Shown in pieces: positions 15,799 through 24,519 of a DNA stretch of 64,000 nucleotides (the first letter of the stretch is position 1; each line of letters begins with the position of its first letter). A program made the position numbers and the translations under genes. Where the stretch lies: the NCBI RefSeq assembly GCF_000482545.1, contig NZ_KI519454.1, positions 2,206,954-2,270,953 of the forward strand, in the 5' to 3' direction. The DNA is from Arthrobacter sp. 35W. GTDB taxonomy: Bacteria; Actinomycetota; Actinomycetes; Actinomycetales; Micrococcaceae. Below the pieces are notes generated by a model, which did no database searches, was not told the origin of the DNA, and worked only from the letters and a program-made list of their open reading frames with translations.

Positions 15799-18405
15799 AT
15801 GGCCACACCTGCTGCTCCCAGCTTCGAACACCACCGCGAGCCTTTGGGCATCGGCGAGCCCGCACCACGGTTGTCGTGGCGGACTACTGCCGTGCCCGGC
15901 TGGCGGCAGCAGGCCTACGAGGTTGAGGTGACCCGCAACGGCCGCGTCTGGACCAGCGGGCGCATCGAGTCCGTGGACTCCATCCTGGTCCCATGGCCGG
16001 CCGGGCAGCCGCTGGCCTCGAGGGAGAGCGCCACGGTTCGGGTCCGCGTCTGGGGGCCCGGTCCCACCGCATCGGTGTGGAGCGCCGCCGCAACGGTGGA
16101 GGCTGGCCTGCTCTCCCCCGCGGATTGGTCAGCCCAACCCGTGGGCTGCAGCTGGGCGGAGGATGCAGACTCCGACCAGCGCAGGCCCGCGCTGCTCCGC
16201 CGGTCCTTCGATGCCAGGGGCCCGGTGGCCGCGGCCCGCCTGTACGTCAGCGCCCACGGACTCTACGAGGTCGAAATCAACGGCCAGCGTGTGGGGAACC
16301 AGGCCCTGTCCCCCGGGTGGACCGTCTACGGCCAGCGGCTGCGCTACTACACGCACGACGTCACCGAGGCCTTGGAACATGGGGAGAATGTCATCGGGGC
16401 CTGGCTCGGCGACGGCTGGTACCGTGGCCGGCTGGGGTGGCGGGGCGGCTTCCGCAATCTCTATGGCACAGACCTGTCCCTTCTGGCGCAGCTGGAAATC
16501 ACCTACGCCGATGGCAGCACGGAAACCATCGCTACGGACGACAATTGGCGGGCCGCCCTGGGGCCGATCATTCATTCCGGGCTGTACGACGGCGAAAGCT
16601 ACGACGCCCGCGCCGAGCTGGCCGGCTGGTCGGCGCCGGGGTTCAACGCTGTGCTCTGGCAGCCTGTGGCAGTGGGGGTGCGCGCCCCCGAAACGCTTGT
16701 CGCCCCGCAGGGCCCGCCGGTGCGCTGCACCGAGGAGGTCGCCCCGGTGGCCGTTCTGACGTCCCCCTCCGGAAAGACCCTTTTGGATCTGGGGCAGAAC
16801 CTTGTGGGCCGGCTCCGGATCCGGGTCAGCGGGCCGGCGGGGGCGACCGTGGCCATCCGCACCGCCGAGGTGCTCCAGGAGGGCGAGCTCTACACCCGCC
16901 CGCTGCGGGGCGCCAAGTCAACAGACACCTACACCCTGGCCGGACGGGCCCATGAGGAATGGGAGCCGCGTTTCACCATCCACGGTTTCCGCTATGCGGA
17001 GATTTCCGGGTGGCCCGGCGATGTCCAGGCTGCCGTTGCCGCAGGAGACATCGTGGCCCGGGTCTACCACACCGACATGGAACGCACGGGATGGTTCTCC
17101 TGCTCCAACGAGATGGTCAATCGCCTGCATGAAAATGTGGTGTGGAGCATGCGCGGCAATTTCGTCGACATTCCCACCGACTGCCCGCAGCGCGACGAGC
17201 GGGTCGGGTGGACGGGTGACATCCAGGTGTTCGCACCCACCGCGTCCTTCCTGTTCGATGCCTCGGGCATGCTCTCTTCATGGCTCCGTGATGTGGCGGC
17301 CGAGCAGCTGCCGGATGGAACGGTCCCCTGGTACGTCCCTGTCATTCCCGCCCACCACATGTGGACGCCTATCCGCCCCGGCGCTGTGTGGGGGGATGCC
17401 GCGGTGCTGACACCATGGGTGCTGTACGAGCGCTTCGGCGATCCCGGAGTCCTCGCCGCGCAGTACGAGAGTGCCAAGGCATGGATCGACTTGGTGGAAC
17501 GCCTCGCCGGGCCGGACCGCCTGTGGAATGAAGGCTTCCAACTCGGCGACTGGCTCGATCCTGCAGCGCCGCCGCAGGATCCGGCCGATGCCACCACCGA
17601 CAAGTACCTCGTCGCAACGGCATACTTCGCCTGGAGCACGTCCCGGCTGGCCCTGATGGCCGGCGTCCTGGGCAAGGTTGAGGACGAAGAGCGCTATGAC
17701 CGCCTGGCGCAAGAGGTCCGGGCCGCCTTCATGGACACCTACGTCCGACCCGACGGCACCATGACCAGCGACGCGCAGACGGCGTATTCACTGGCCCTGG
17801 AATTCGGCCTCATCCAGGATCCTCTCCAACGAGCTGCAGCGGGGCAACGGCTCAGCCATCTGGTGGCCGAGGGCGGGAACAAAATCGCCACCGGGTTCGC
17901 CGGTACGCCACTGGTGTCAGACGCCCTAAGCAATGCTGGCGCCACCGACACCGCCTACAACCTGCTGCTGGAGGAGGAATGCCCCTCCTGGCTCTACCCT
18001 GTGACCCAGGGGGCGACCACCATCTGGGAACGGTGGGACAGCCAGCGGCCCGACGGCACCGTCAATCCCGGGACCATGACATCGTTCAACCACTACGCCC
18101 TGGGTGCCGTCGCCGATTGGCTGCACCGGGTGGTGGCCGGGCTGTCTCCTGCAGCCCCCGGCTACCAGCGTGTGCGGTTCAGCCCCCGGCCCGGCGGCGG
18201 ACTCACGCACGCCGAGGCCTCCCACCTCTCGCCCTACGGCTTGATTTCCATATCGTGGCGCATCGAGGACGGAGCCATGACCACTGGCATCACCGTGCCC
18301 ACCGGTGTGGACGCCGTCGTCGAGCTTCCCGGACGGGAGCCGTTCACCGTGGAAAGCGGAGAGCACCGCTTCGTCTCGGCCTGGGAGCGGGAATTCGCCC
18401 ACTAG
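15799..18405 (+). CDS. GH78 alpha-L-rhamnosidase
   Basis: 868 residues; hydrolyses terminal alpha-L-rhamnose from glycosides. There is no signal peptide, so it acts inside the cell on imported rhamnosides. Domain order: N-terminal Ig-like domain (about 1-100), beta-sandwich rhamnosidase N domain (RLYVSAHGLYEVEINGQRVG), then the (alpha/alpha)6 catalytic domain. Catalytic-site motifs are CPQRDERVGWTGD with the general acid Glu, and YPVTQGATTIWERWDS with the second acidic residue, followed by a C-terminal beta domain ending near AHLSPYGLISISWR-like sequence. AAAGGAGG lies 11 bases before the ATG at 15799. It gives the cluster its most specific functional label. Confidence 0.95.
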   Translation: MATPAAPSFEHHREPLGIGEPAPRLSWRTTAVPGWRQQAYEVEVTRNGRVWTSGRIESVDSILVPWPAGQPLASRESATVRVRVWGPGPTASVWSAAATVEAGLLSPADWSAQPVGCSWAEDADSDQRRPALLRRSFDARGPVAAARLYVSAHGLYEVEINGQRVGNQALSPGWTVYGQRLRYYTHDVTEALEHGENVIGAWLGDGWYRGRLGWRGGFRNLYGTDLSLLAQLEITYADGSTETIATDDNWRAALGPIIHSGLYDGESYDARAELAGWSAPGFNAVLWQPVAVGVRAPETLVAPQGPPVRCTEEVAPVAVLTSPSGKTLLDLGQNLVGRLRIRVSGPAGATVAIRTAEVLQEGELYTRPLRGAKSTDTYTLAGRAHEEWEPRFTIHGFRYAEISGWPGDVQAAVAAGDIVARVYHTDMERTGWFSCSNEMVNRLHENVVWSMRGNFVDIPTDCPQRDERVGWTGDIQVFAPTASFLFDASGMLSSWLRDVAAEQLPDGTVPWYVPVIPAHHMWTPIRPGAVWGDAAVLTPWVLYERFGDPGVLAAQYESAKAWIDLVERLAGPDRLWNEGFQLGDWLDPAAPPQDPADATTDKYLVATAYFAWSTSRLALMAGVLGKVEDEERYDRLAQEVRAAFMDTYVRPDGTMTSDAQTAYSLALEFGLIQDPLQRAAAGQRLSHLVAEGGNKIATGFAGTPLVSDALSNAGATDTAYNLLLEEECPSWLYPVTQGATTIWERWDSQRPDGTVNPGTMTSFNHYALGAVADWLHRVVAGLSPAAPGYQRVRFSPRPGGGLTHAEASHLSPYGLISISWRIEDGAMTTGITVPTGVDAVVELPGREPFTVESGEHRFVSAWEREFAH

Positions 18406-18442
18406 CCGTCCTCGGACAGCACCGGGCATGCCACACCGGTTA

Positions 18443-18493
18443 AAGGACGCGGCCGGCGGCGGAACGCAAAGTTCCGCCGCCGGCCGCGTCCTT
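18443..18493. terminator. Bidirectional terminator hairpin (rhamnosidase / gnd)
   Basis: A perfect 23-bp stem (18443-18465 with 18471-18493) and GCAAA loop between two convergent genes. The very high stability suggests strong termination in both directions despite short T-runs. Confidence 0.8.
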
Positions 18494-18503
18494 GGGTGGG
18501 GGC

Positions 18504-19940
18504 CTAGTGCGTGTCCACGGCCTCAACCTCGGACTTGTCACCGCTCCACTGCGTGTGGAACGTGCCCTCGGCATCGACACGGTTGTACGTGTGGGCGCCG
18601 AAAAGGTCGCGCAGACCCTGCGTCAGGGCCGCGGGCAGGCGCGTGCGGCGCAGGCCGTCGTAGTACGCCAGCGAGGAGGAGAACACCGGAACCGGGATGC
18701 CCAGCTGCACGGCGGTGGAGACCACCCGGCGCCAGGCCGGCAGTGCACCGGCGATGGCCTCGGCGAAGGCCGGGGCGAACAACAGGTTCGCGGGCTTGTC
18801 CTCGGCCGCGTAGGCCTTGGTGATCTCCTTGAGCAGCTCGGCACGGATGATGCAGCCGCCGCGCCACAGGCCCGCGATCTCATCCAGCTTCAGGTCCCAG
18901 CCGTACTCCGTGGCGGAGGCGGTGAGCATGTCCAGGCCCTGGGCGTAGCTGACCAGCTTGGAGGCGAACAACGCCTGGCGGACGTCCTCCACGAAGGTCC
19001 CATCCAGCGTCAGCTCGACCTCGTGGCCGGCCAGGACGTCCTGGGCGATGGCACGCTGGCCGCGCTGGCTGGACAGGCCCCGGGCAAAGACGGACTCGGC
19101 GATCGCGGAGGTGGGCGAGCCCAGGTCCAGGGCGGACTGCACGGTCCAGCGGCCGGTGCCCTTCTGGCCGGCGGAGTCCACAATCACATCAACCAGCGGC
19201 CTGCCGGTCTTGGCGTCCACGTGGCCCAGGACCTCGGCGGTGATTTCAATCAGGAAGGAGGCCAGCTCGCCCCGGTTCCACTCGGTGAAGATCTCCGCCT
19301 GGGCGGCGGGTTCGATGCCGGCGCCGGAGCGCAGCAGGTCGTAGGCCTCGCCAATGACCTGCATGTCGGCGTACTCGATGCCGTTGTGGACCATCTTGAC
19401 GAAGTGGCCGGCGCCGTCGGTGCCGATCCAGGCACAGCAGGGCCTGCCGTCGACCTGGGCGGCGATCTTTTCCAGCAGCGGACCCAGCGCGTCGTAGGAC
19501 TCCTTGGACCCGCCGGGCATGATGGAGGGGCCCAGCAGGGCGCCCTCCTCGCCGCCGGAGACGCCGATGCCCACGAAGTGCAGGTCCTTCGCGGCCAGGG
19601 CGGCCTCGCGGCGGCGGGTGTCCTCGTAGTGCGAGTTGCCGGCGTCGATGACGATGTCGCCCGGCTCCAGCAGGGGCTCCAGCTGCTCGATGACGGAGTC
19701 CACGGGGGCCCCGGCCTTGACCATGATCAGCACACGGCGGGGCTTCTCCAGCGAGTCAACGAGTTCCTGCAGGGTCTCGGTGCGCACGAAGCTGCCCTCG
19801 TGGCCGTAGTTCTCCAACAGGGAATCGGTCTTCGCGGCCGAACGGTTGTGCAGGGCAACGGTGAAGCCGTTGCGGGCCAGGTTCCGGGCCAGGTTTGCAC
19901 CCATTACGGCCAGACCGGTTACGCCGATTTGCGCAGACAT
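18504..19940 (-). CDS. gnd: 6-phosphogluconate dehydrogenase (decarboxylating)
   Basis: 478 residues, the long homodimeric type. It converts 6-phosphogluconate to ribulose-5-phosphate, CO2 and NAD(P)H. The NADP-binding VTGLAVMGANLARNLA, then VGIGVSGGEEGALLGPSIMPGG, the catalytic VKMVHNGIEYADMQ (Lys, His, Asn), and the C-terminal substrate loop RRTRLPAALTQGLRDLFGAHTY are all present. The ATG at 19940 has GGAGGT at good spacing. Neighbouring ketogluconate/idonate-type dehydrogenases would feed gluconate towards this enzyme, but no gluconate kinase is in the window. Confidence 0.97.
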   Translation of the reverse strand: MSAQIGVTGLAVMGANLARNLARNGFTVALHNRSAAKTDSLLENYGHEGSFVRTETLQELVDSLEKPRRVLIMVKAGAPVDSVIEQLEPLLEPGDIVIDAGNSHYEDTRRREAALAAKDLHFVGIGVSGGEEGALLGPSIMPGGSKESYDALGPLLEKIAAQVDGRPCCAWIGTDGAGHFVKMVHNGIEYADMQVIGEAYDLLRSGAGIEPAAQAEIFTEWNRGELASFLIEITAEVLGHVDAKTGRPLVDVIVDSAGQKGTGRWTVQSALDLGSPTSAIAESVFARGLSSQRGQRAIAQDVLAGHEVELTLDGTFVEDVRQALFASKLVSYAQGLDMLTASATEYGWDLKLDEIAGLWRGGCIIRAELLKEITKAYAAEDKPANLLFAPAFAEAIAGALPAWRRVVSTAVQLGIPVPVFSSSLAYYDGLRRTRLPAALTQGLRDLFGAHTYNRVDAEGTFHTQWSGDKSEVEAVDTH

Positions 19941-20132
19941 ACTACCTCCATAGTTGATTCAATCGGTTGCCACCAGTTTATCGGCGGCGCGGTCACTTCC
20001 CCCATCGGAGTCCATCCTCTGGGATCAAGTGACGTAACATGCACCCGTAACTTGCGTCCGGGCACAAAGGCTGTGATTGGGGCCGACCGGCCGTTCAGAA
20101 TGTCGGACGATCGACCTATGATGGGTCTTGTT

Positions 20133-21527
20133 ATGAGCTGTTACACATCAGCAACGGAGCTGTTCAGCATAGGAATCGGGCCCTCCAGCTCGCACACCGT
20201 CGGACCCATGCGGGCCGCGTTGGAATTCGTCCATGACCTTTCCACCCGGGAGCTGATGGCGGCGACGGAGGCCATCACCGTACAGTTGTACGGCTCCCTT
20301 GGCGCCACCGGCATCGGGCATGGAACGCCGTCGGCCATCCTCGCCGGGTTGGCCGGCTATGAGCCGGAAACTGTGGACCCCGCCGTGCCGGGCCTGCTGG
20401 CCACCACGGTGGCCGACGACGGCGTACTGGCGCTGCTGGGCGGGCACCGTGTGGCCATGACGCCGGCGAGCATCATTCTCACCCCGCGCGTCGTCCTGCC
20501 GCGGCACACCAACGGCATGACCATCACTGCCACCGCCGCGGACGGCTCCCAGCTGCACCGGGAAACGTACTACTCCATTGGCGGCGGGTTTGTGGAGACC
20601 GAGTCGGCTATGGCCGCCGCGGCCGGCGAGGATGTCACGCCGTCGGCCCCGGCAGCGGCACTCCCCCACCCGTACCAGTTCTCCGTGGAATTGATGCAGA
20701 TCTGCGCCGCCGAGCAGCTGTCCATCTCCGACGTCGCCTGGGCCAATGAGTGCGCCGTGCGCCCCGCCGCCGAGGTTGAGGCGAAGCTGGACGCCATTTG
20801 GGCGGCCATGCACGCGTCCATTGAGGCCGGGCTGGACGCCGGCGGGATCCTGCCGGGCATTCTGCATGCACGACGGCGGGCGGGCGCCATTGCCGCCCGG
20901 CTCGCGTTGGACAGCGCCGAGCGCGAGACCTCGCACGAGTGGATGCAGGCTTTCGCGATTGCGGTGAATGAGGAGAACGCCGCCGGTGGACGGGTGGTCA
21001 CAGCGCCGACCAATGGCGCCGCGGGCATCATTCCGGCCGTGCTGGAGTACTTCCTGCGCTTCATCCCCCACGATGCCGCCCAGGAGCCCTCGATCATCCG
21101 CCGATACCTGCTGGTGGCGGCGGCCATCGGCTCGCTCTACAAGGGCAACGCCTCCATCTCCGGCGCGGAGGCCGGCTGCCAGGGCGAGGTCGGCTCCGCC
21201 TGTTCCATGGCCGCCGGCGCGGTCTGCGAGATCCTCGGCGGCACCCCCGAGCAGGTGGAGAACGCGGCGGAGATTGCCATGGAGCACAACCTCGGCCTGA
21301 CCTGCGATCCCGTGGCCGGGCTGGTCCAGCTCCCCTGCATCGAGCGCAACGCGATTGCCGCCGGCAAGGCTGTGGCCTCCGCCCGGATGGCCCTCTACGG
21401 CGACGGCAAGCATCTGGTCTCCCTGGACACCGTCATCGAGACCATGCGCCAAACGGGGCGCGACATGTCCAGCAAGTACAAAGAGACCTCCGAGGGCGGA
21501 CTGGCCGTCAACGTCATCGAGTGCTGA
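20133..21527 (+). CDS. sdaA: L-serine ammonia-lyase (iron-sulfur L-serine dehydratase)
   Basis: 464 residues, single-chain form: beta domain (residues 1 to about 160) fused to the catalytic alpha domain. It deaminates L-serine to pyruvate. Key motifs are [16 protein letters not shown] at the N-terminus, then [18 protein letters not shown], and the cysteines expected to bind the 4Fe-4S cluster in [20 protein letters not shown] and [15 protein letters not shown]. In-frame ATGs at 20118 and 20121 are alternative starts; none has a strong Shine-Dalgarno. It is divergent from gnd across 192 bp. Confidence 0.94.
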   Translation: MSCYTSATELFSIGIGPSSSHTVGPMRAALEFVHDLSTRELMAATEAITVQLYGSLGATGIGHGTPSAILAGLAGYEPETVDPAVPGLLATTVADDGVLALLGGHRVAMTPASIILTPRVVLPRHTNGMTITATAADGSQLHRETYYSIGGGFVETESAMAAAAGEDVTPSAPAAALPHPYQFSVELMQICAAEQLSISDVAWANECAVRPAAEVEAKLDAIWAAMHASIEAGLDAGGILPGILHARRRAGAIAARLALDSAERETSHEWMQAFAIAVNEENAAGGRVVTAPTNGAAGIIPAVLEYFLRFIPHDAAQEPSIIRRYLLVAAAIGSLYKGNASISGAEAGCQGEVGSACSMAAGAVCEILGGTPEQVENAAEIAMEHNLGLTCDPVAGLVQLPCIERNAIAAGKAVASARMALYGDGKHLVSLDTVIETMRQTGRDMSSKYKETSEGGLAVNVIEC

Positions 21528-21534
21528 ATCCCCA

Positions 21535-21569
21535 CCATGGGTCCACAGGGCGTCCCTGCGGACCCATGG
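21535..21569. terminator. Terminator hairpin between sdaA and the convergent dehydrogenase operon
   Basis: CCATGGGTCC pairs with GGACCCATGG, with an inner CAGGG/CCCTG stem and CGT loop (21535-21569). It lies between the sdaA stop and the stop of the converging gene. Confidence 0.7.
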
Positions 21570-21575
21570 CCGGTG

Positions 21576-22619
21576 TCAGGCGCCAAAGTCCAGCAGCACC
21601 TTGCCCGAGACGGCGGAGTCACGGGCCACGGCAAAGGCCTCCAAGGCCTGGGACAGCGGGAATTCGTGGGTGACCACCGGGTCGACGGCCAGCGAGCCAT
21701 CCGCCAGGGCGGCGATGACCTCATCGATTTCGTCGTTGAACCGGAACGAGCCCACCAATTCCAGCTCGCGGGTGATGGCCAGCGAAATGGCCACCGGCTG
21801 CGGGCCCGAGGGCAGCAGCCCCACCATCACCACGCGCCCGCCCCGGGTGGCCCCGGCGATGGCCGAGGCCAGGCCGAAGTGGTTCCCCGAGGACTCGATA
21901 ACGACATCGGCGTCGACGGCGGCAATCGCCTCGGCGTCGGTGGCCTTCAACACGGCGTCGGCGCCCACGGCGCGGGCAATCTGAAGCGGCAGCTCATGCA
22001 TGTCCACGGCCGTGATGTGGGCGGCACCGGCGCGTTTGAGCACGGCGACGGCCAGGGCACCGATCGGGCCGCAGCCGACCACCAGCGCCCGCTTGCCGCG
22101 GACCTCGCCGGCGCGGGCGACGGCGTGCCAGGCCACACTGGCCGGTTCCACCAGGGCGGCGCGGCGCAGCGGCAGTTCCGCCGGGAGTGCGCGCAGCATC
22201 CGGGCTGGCAGATTGGCATAGCGGATGAAGGCGCCGTCGGTGTGCGGGTGGCGTGCGGCGCTGCCGAGGTAGGTGCAGCCGGGCGAAAGGTTGGGCCGGT
22301 CCGCCGGGTACCGGACGGCGCCCGGGGCGGGGGTTGCCGGGTGCACGGCCACTGTTGTGCCGGCGGCGGGGCCGGTGCCATCGGCGGCGGCCGCCAGCAC
22401 AGTGCCCACCACCTCGTGGCCCAGCACCATCGGATCCTTGAGGATGGACTCCCCCGCAGCCCCATGGAGCCAGTAGTGCAGATCCGAGCCGCAGATGCCG
22501 CCGTAGGCAATCTCGATGACCGCCTCGTTGGCCGCGGGTGCGGCCAACGGCACCTCGTCAATGCGCAGGTCGTTGGCGGCGTGGGCCACGACGGCCAGGG
22601 CGTGGGTGGGGATCGCCAT
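21576..22619 (-). CDS. Zinc-type alcohol dehydrogenase, L-idonate 5-dehydrogenase-like
   Basis: 347 residues, medium-chain dehydrogenase. Catalytic zinc ligands are present (Cys in GGICGSDLHYW, His-Glu in LGHEVVG) and the NAD site is VVGCGPIGALAVAVLKRAG. The overall pattern fits IdnD, which oxidises L-idonate to 5-keto-D-gluconate. Oddly, the structural-zinc lobe, which normally has four Cys, keeps only one: the segment VHPATPAPGAVRYPADRPN and the following LSPGCTYLG replace it. The next gene upstream encodes a gluconate 5-dehydrogenase-like SDR, and its start is only 2 bp away, so the pair would interconvert idonate, 5-ketogluconate and gluconate. Substrate assignment is inferred. Confidence 0.85.
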   Translation of the reverse strand: MAIPTHALAVVAHAANDLRIDEVPLAAPAANEAVIEIAYGGICGSDLHYWLHGAAGESILKDPMVLGHEVVGTVLAAAADGTGPAAGTTVAVHPATPAPGAVRYPADRPNLSPGCTYLGSAARHPHTDGAFIRYANLPARMLRALPAELPLRRAALVEPASVAWHAVARAGEVRGKRALVVGCGPIGALAVAVLKRAGAAHITAVDMHELPLQIARAVGADAVLKATDAEAIAAVDADVVIESSGNHFGLASAIAGATRGGRVVMVGLLPSGPQPVAISLAITRELELVGSFRFNDEIDEVIAALADGSLAVDPVVTHEFPLSQALEAFAVARDSAVSGKVLLDFGA

Positions 22620-22621
22620 GG

Positions 22622-23416
22622 CTACACCACCACCGTCATGCCGCCATCGATGAAGATGGTCTGGCCGTTGACGAACTTGGACGCATCCGACGCCAGCCAG
22701 ACGGCCGGCCCCACCAGATCCTCCACGGTGCCCCAGCGGTTGGCCGGGGTGCGGCCCAGGATCCAGGAATTAAACTTTTCATCGTCCACCAGGTTCTGGG
22801 TCAGTTCCGTGTGGATGTAGCCCGGTGCGATGCCGTTGATCTGCAGCCCGCTGGCGGCCCACTCCGCGGTCATGGCCCGGGTCAGGTTCCGCAGCCCGCC
22901 CTTGGCCGCAATGTACGGGGCAATGGTGGGACGGGCGAGGTCCGTCTGGACGGAGCAGATGTTGATGATCTTGCCCCGGCCGCGGCTGATCATGCCACGG
23001 GCGGCCTCGCGCCCCACTAGGAAGGCACTGGTCAGGTCGGTGCTGAGCACCCGGTCCCAGTCCTTCACGTCCAGATCCAGCATCGGCACGCGGTGCTGGA
23101 TGCCGGCGTTGTTGATGAGGATCTCCAGCGGGCCGACATTGGCCTCGATCCAGGCCACGCTCTCGGCGGCGGCTTCGGCATTCGTGACGTCGAAGGCCCG
23201 GGCGTGGATGCGCCCCTCGGGGAATTCCTGCGCCATGGCCTCGGCAGCGGCGGCGAGCCTGTCCTCATTGACGCCGTTGAGCACCACCGTGGCGCCGGCC
23301 TGGGCCAGCCCGCGGGCCAGCGCATTGCCGATGCCCCGGCTGGACCCTGTCACCAGGGCCACTCGTCCGGTCAAATCAAAGAGCGCGTGCATAGTTCCTT
23401 CTTCCGTTGTTGCCAT
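22622..23416 (-). CDS. SDR-family oxidoreductase, gluconate 5-dehydrogenase-like
   Basis: 264 residues, classical short-chain dehydrogenase. Cofactor motif TGSSRGIGNALARGLA, then LINNAGIQHRVP, catalytic Ser in INICSVQTDL, and YIAAKGGLRNLTRAM with the Tyr-x-x-x-Lys pair; the ending IFIDGGMTVVV is typical. It resembles IdnO/Gno, which reduces 5-ketogluconate to D-gluconate with NAD(P)H. The ATG at 23416 starts 3 bp after the stop of the upstream gene; an ATG at 23392, with AAGGA just before it, is an alternative. It forms a minus-strand operon with the ADH and the beta-hydroxyacid dehydrogenase. Confidence 0.87.
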   Translation of the reverse strand: MATTEEGTMHALFDLTGRVALVTGSSRGIGNALARGLAQAGATVVLNGVNEDRLAAAAEAMAQEFPEGRIHARAFDVTNAEAAAESVAWIEANVGPLEILINNAGIQHRVPMLDLDVKDWDRVLSTDLTSAFLVGREAARGMISRGRGKIINICSVQTDLARPTIAPYIAAKGGLRNLTRAMTAEWAASGLQINGIAPGYIHTELTQNLVDDEKFNSWILGRTPANRWGTVEDLVGPAVWLASDASKFVNGQTIFIDGGMTVVV

Positions 23417-23419
23417 GTC

Positions 23420-24385
23420 CTAGTGCAATGCCTGTGTGGCGGCACTCCGCCGCGAAATGGATTCCCGCACCACTGCCAGGTCCTGTGCGCCAAGGCCCTG
23501 CTCAACCAAGGTGTCGTAGATGCCGTAGGCGGCGGTTGCCAGGGGCACGGCCGAGCCGGCGCTGGCCGCTGAATCCAGCACAAAGGCCAGATCCTTCTTC
23601 ATGAACTTCGCCGGACCGGTGGGGGCATAGTCCTTGGCCACCAGCCGCGGACCGGCAACCTCCAGCACGCGGCTGCCGGCCAATCCGCCGGCCAGCACCT
23701 CAAACAACGCGCCCGCGTCCATCCCGGAGCGTTCGGCGAGTTCGGCGGCCTCGGCCAGCGCCGCCGTCGTCGTCCCGACAATGAGCTGGTTGCAGGCCTT
23801 GGCGAGCGATCCCGAGCCCAGCGGGCCCAGCCGGCGGACGGTGCTGCCCATCGCGTCAAAGAGCGGGCGCAGCCGGGTGAAAGCTGCTTCGTCGGCCCCG
23901 ACCATGATGGCCAGGGTTCCCTGCTGGGCGCCGATGGTCCCACCACTGACCGGGGCGTCCACCACGGCGGCGCGGCCCGCACTGGCCAGTGACACGGCCT
24001 CGCCAAAGCCGCGGACGCGCACCGGCGACACGGAGCTCATTACGACGACGGCGGTGCCGGACGCCGGTGGGCTGGCCGCCCAGGAGTCGAGCAAGGGTGC
24101 CGCCGCGGCCTCGATGTCGGAGAGGTCCGGCAGCATGAAGATGATGGTGGAGGCATCCCTCAGGCCGGCAACGCTGTCCGTCCGGGTGCCGCCGTCGGCC
24201 TCGAGGGCGTCCAGGGCGGCAGTGGAGCGGTTCCACGCGGTGACCGGCCAGCCGGCTCTGAGCAGATTGGCCGCCATCGGGGCGCCCATCAGGCCCAGCC
24301 CCACGAAGCCCACCTGGCGCCCGGCTGCCTGGGCTGCGGGCGGCACAGTGCTGCGGTGGGTGGCGTCTGGTTCTAATCCGGTCAT
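23420..24385 (-). CDS. Beta-hydroxyacid dehydrogenase family (3-hydroxyisobutyrate / tartronate-semialdehyde reductase type)
   Basis: 321 residues. NAD(P)-binding VGFVGLGLMGAPMAANLLRAGW at about residues 25-46, substrate loop DAPVSGGTIGAQQGTLAIM, and the catalytic lysine in GSLAKACNQLIVG, followed by KFMKKDLAFVLDSA. The family reduces or oxidises beta-hydroxyacids; members include tartronate-semialdehyde reductase and 3-hydroxyisobutyrate dehydrogenase. Being first in the operon with two sugar-acid dehydrogenases suggests a sugar-acid intermediate as substrate, which cannot be fixed from sequence alone. The N-terminal extension of about 24 residues is unusually long, so a later start is possible. 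Confidence 0.82.
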   Translation of the reverse strand: MTGLEPDATHRSTVPPAAQAAGRQVGFVGLGLMGAPMAANLLRAGWPVTAWNRSTAALDALEADGGTRTDSVAGLRDASTIIFMLPDLSDIEAAAAPLLDSWAASPPASGTAVVVMSSVSPVRVRGFGEAVSLASAGRAAVVDAPVSGGTIGAQQGTLAIMVGADEAAFTRLRPLFDAMGSTVRRLGPLGSGSLAKACNQLIVGTTTAALAEAAELAERSGMDAGALFEVLAGGLAGSRVLEVAGPRLVAKDYAPTGPAKFMKKDLAFVLDSAASAGSAVPLATAAYGIYDTLVEQGLGAQDLAVVRESISRRSAATQALH

Positions 24386-24482
24386 GGGGCACCTCAGGGC
24401 GTCATTGGCGATAAGAGCGGTGGTTCCCCGCAGACGGCGGCGTCATTTTTGGATCGGCCGCGAGTCACGTTTCAGGAAACTG

Positions 24483-24512
24483 TTCAGTATTCTAACCACA
24501 ATTCAGTATGAT
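24483..24512 (+). promoter_or_regulatory. Promoter with IclR-type repeat pair, hydroxyacid dehydrogenase gene
   Basis: Two copies of TTCAGTAT at 24483-24490 and 24502-24509, exactly 19 bp apart. The first overlaps a -35-like TTCAGT and the second a -10 TATGAT (24507-24512), with an 18-bp spacer. The predicted start is at about 24519-24520, right at the ATG. The same 19-bp-spaced pattern occurs upstream of the transporter and iclR genes. Confidence 0.6.
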
Positions 24513-24519
24513 GAACACT

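Noticed and set aside
18492..20132. A long plus-strand open stretch in frame with and upstream of sdaA, antisense to gnd
   Set aside because: It is the complement of a well-conserved 6-phosphogluconate dehydrogenase; its translation is low-complexity Gly/Val/Gln-rich, as expected for antisense frames in GC-rich DNA. The sdaA start was placed at 20133.
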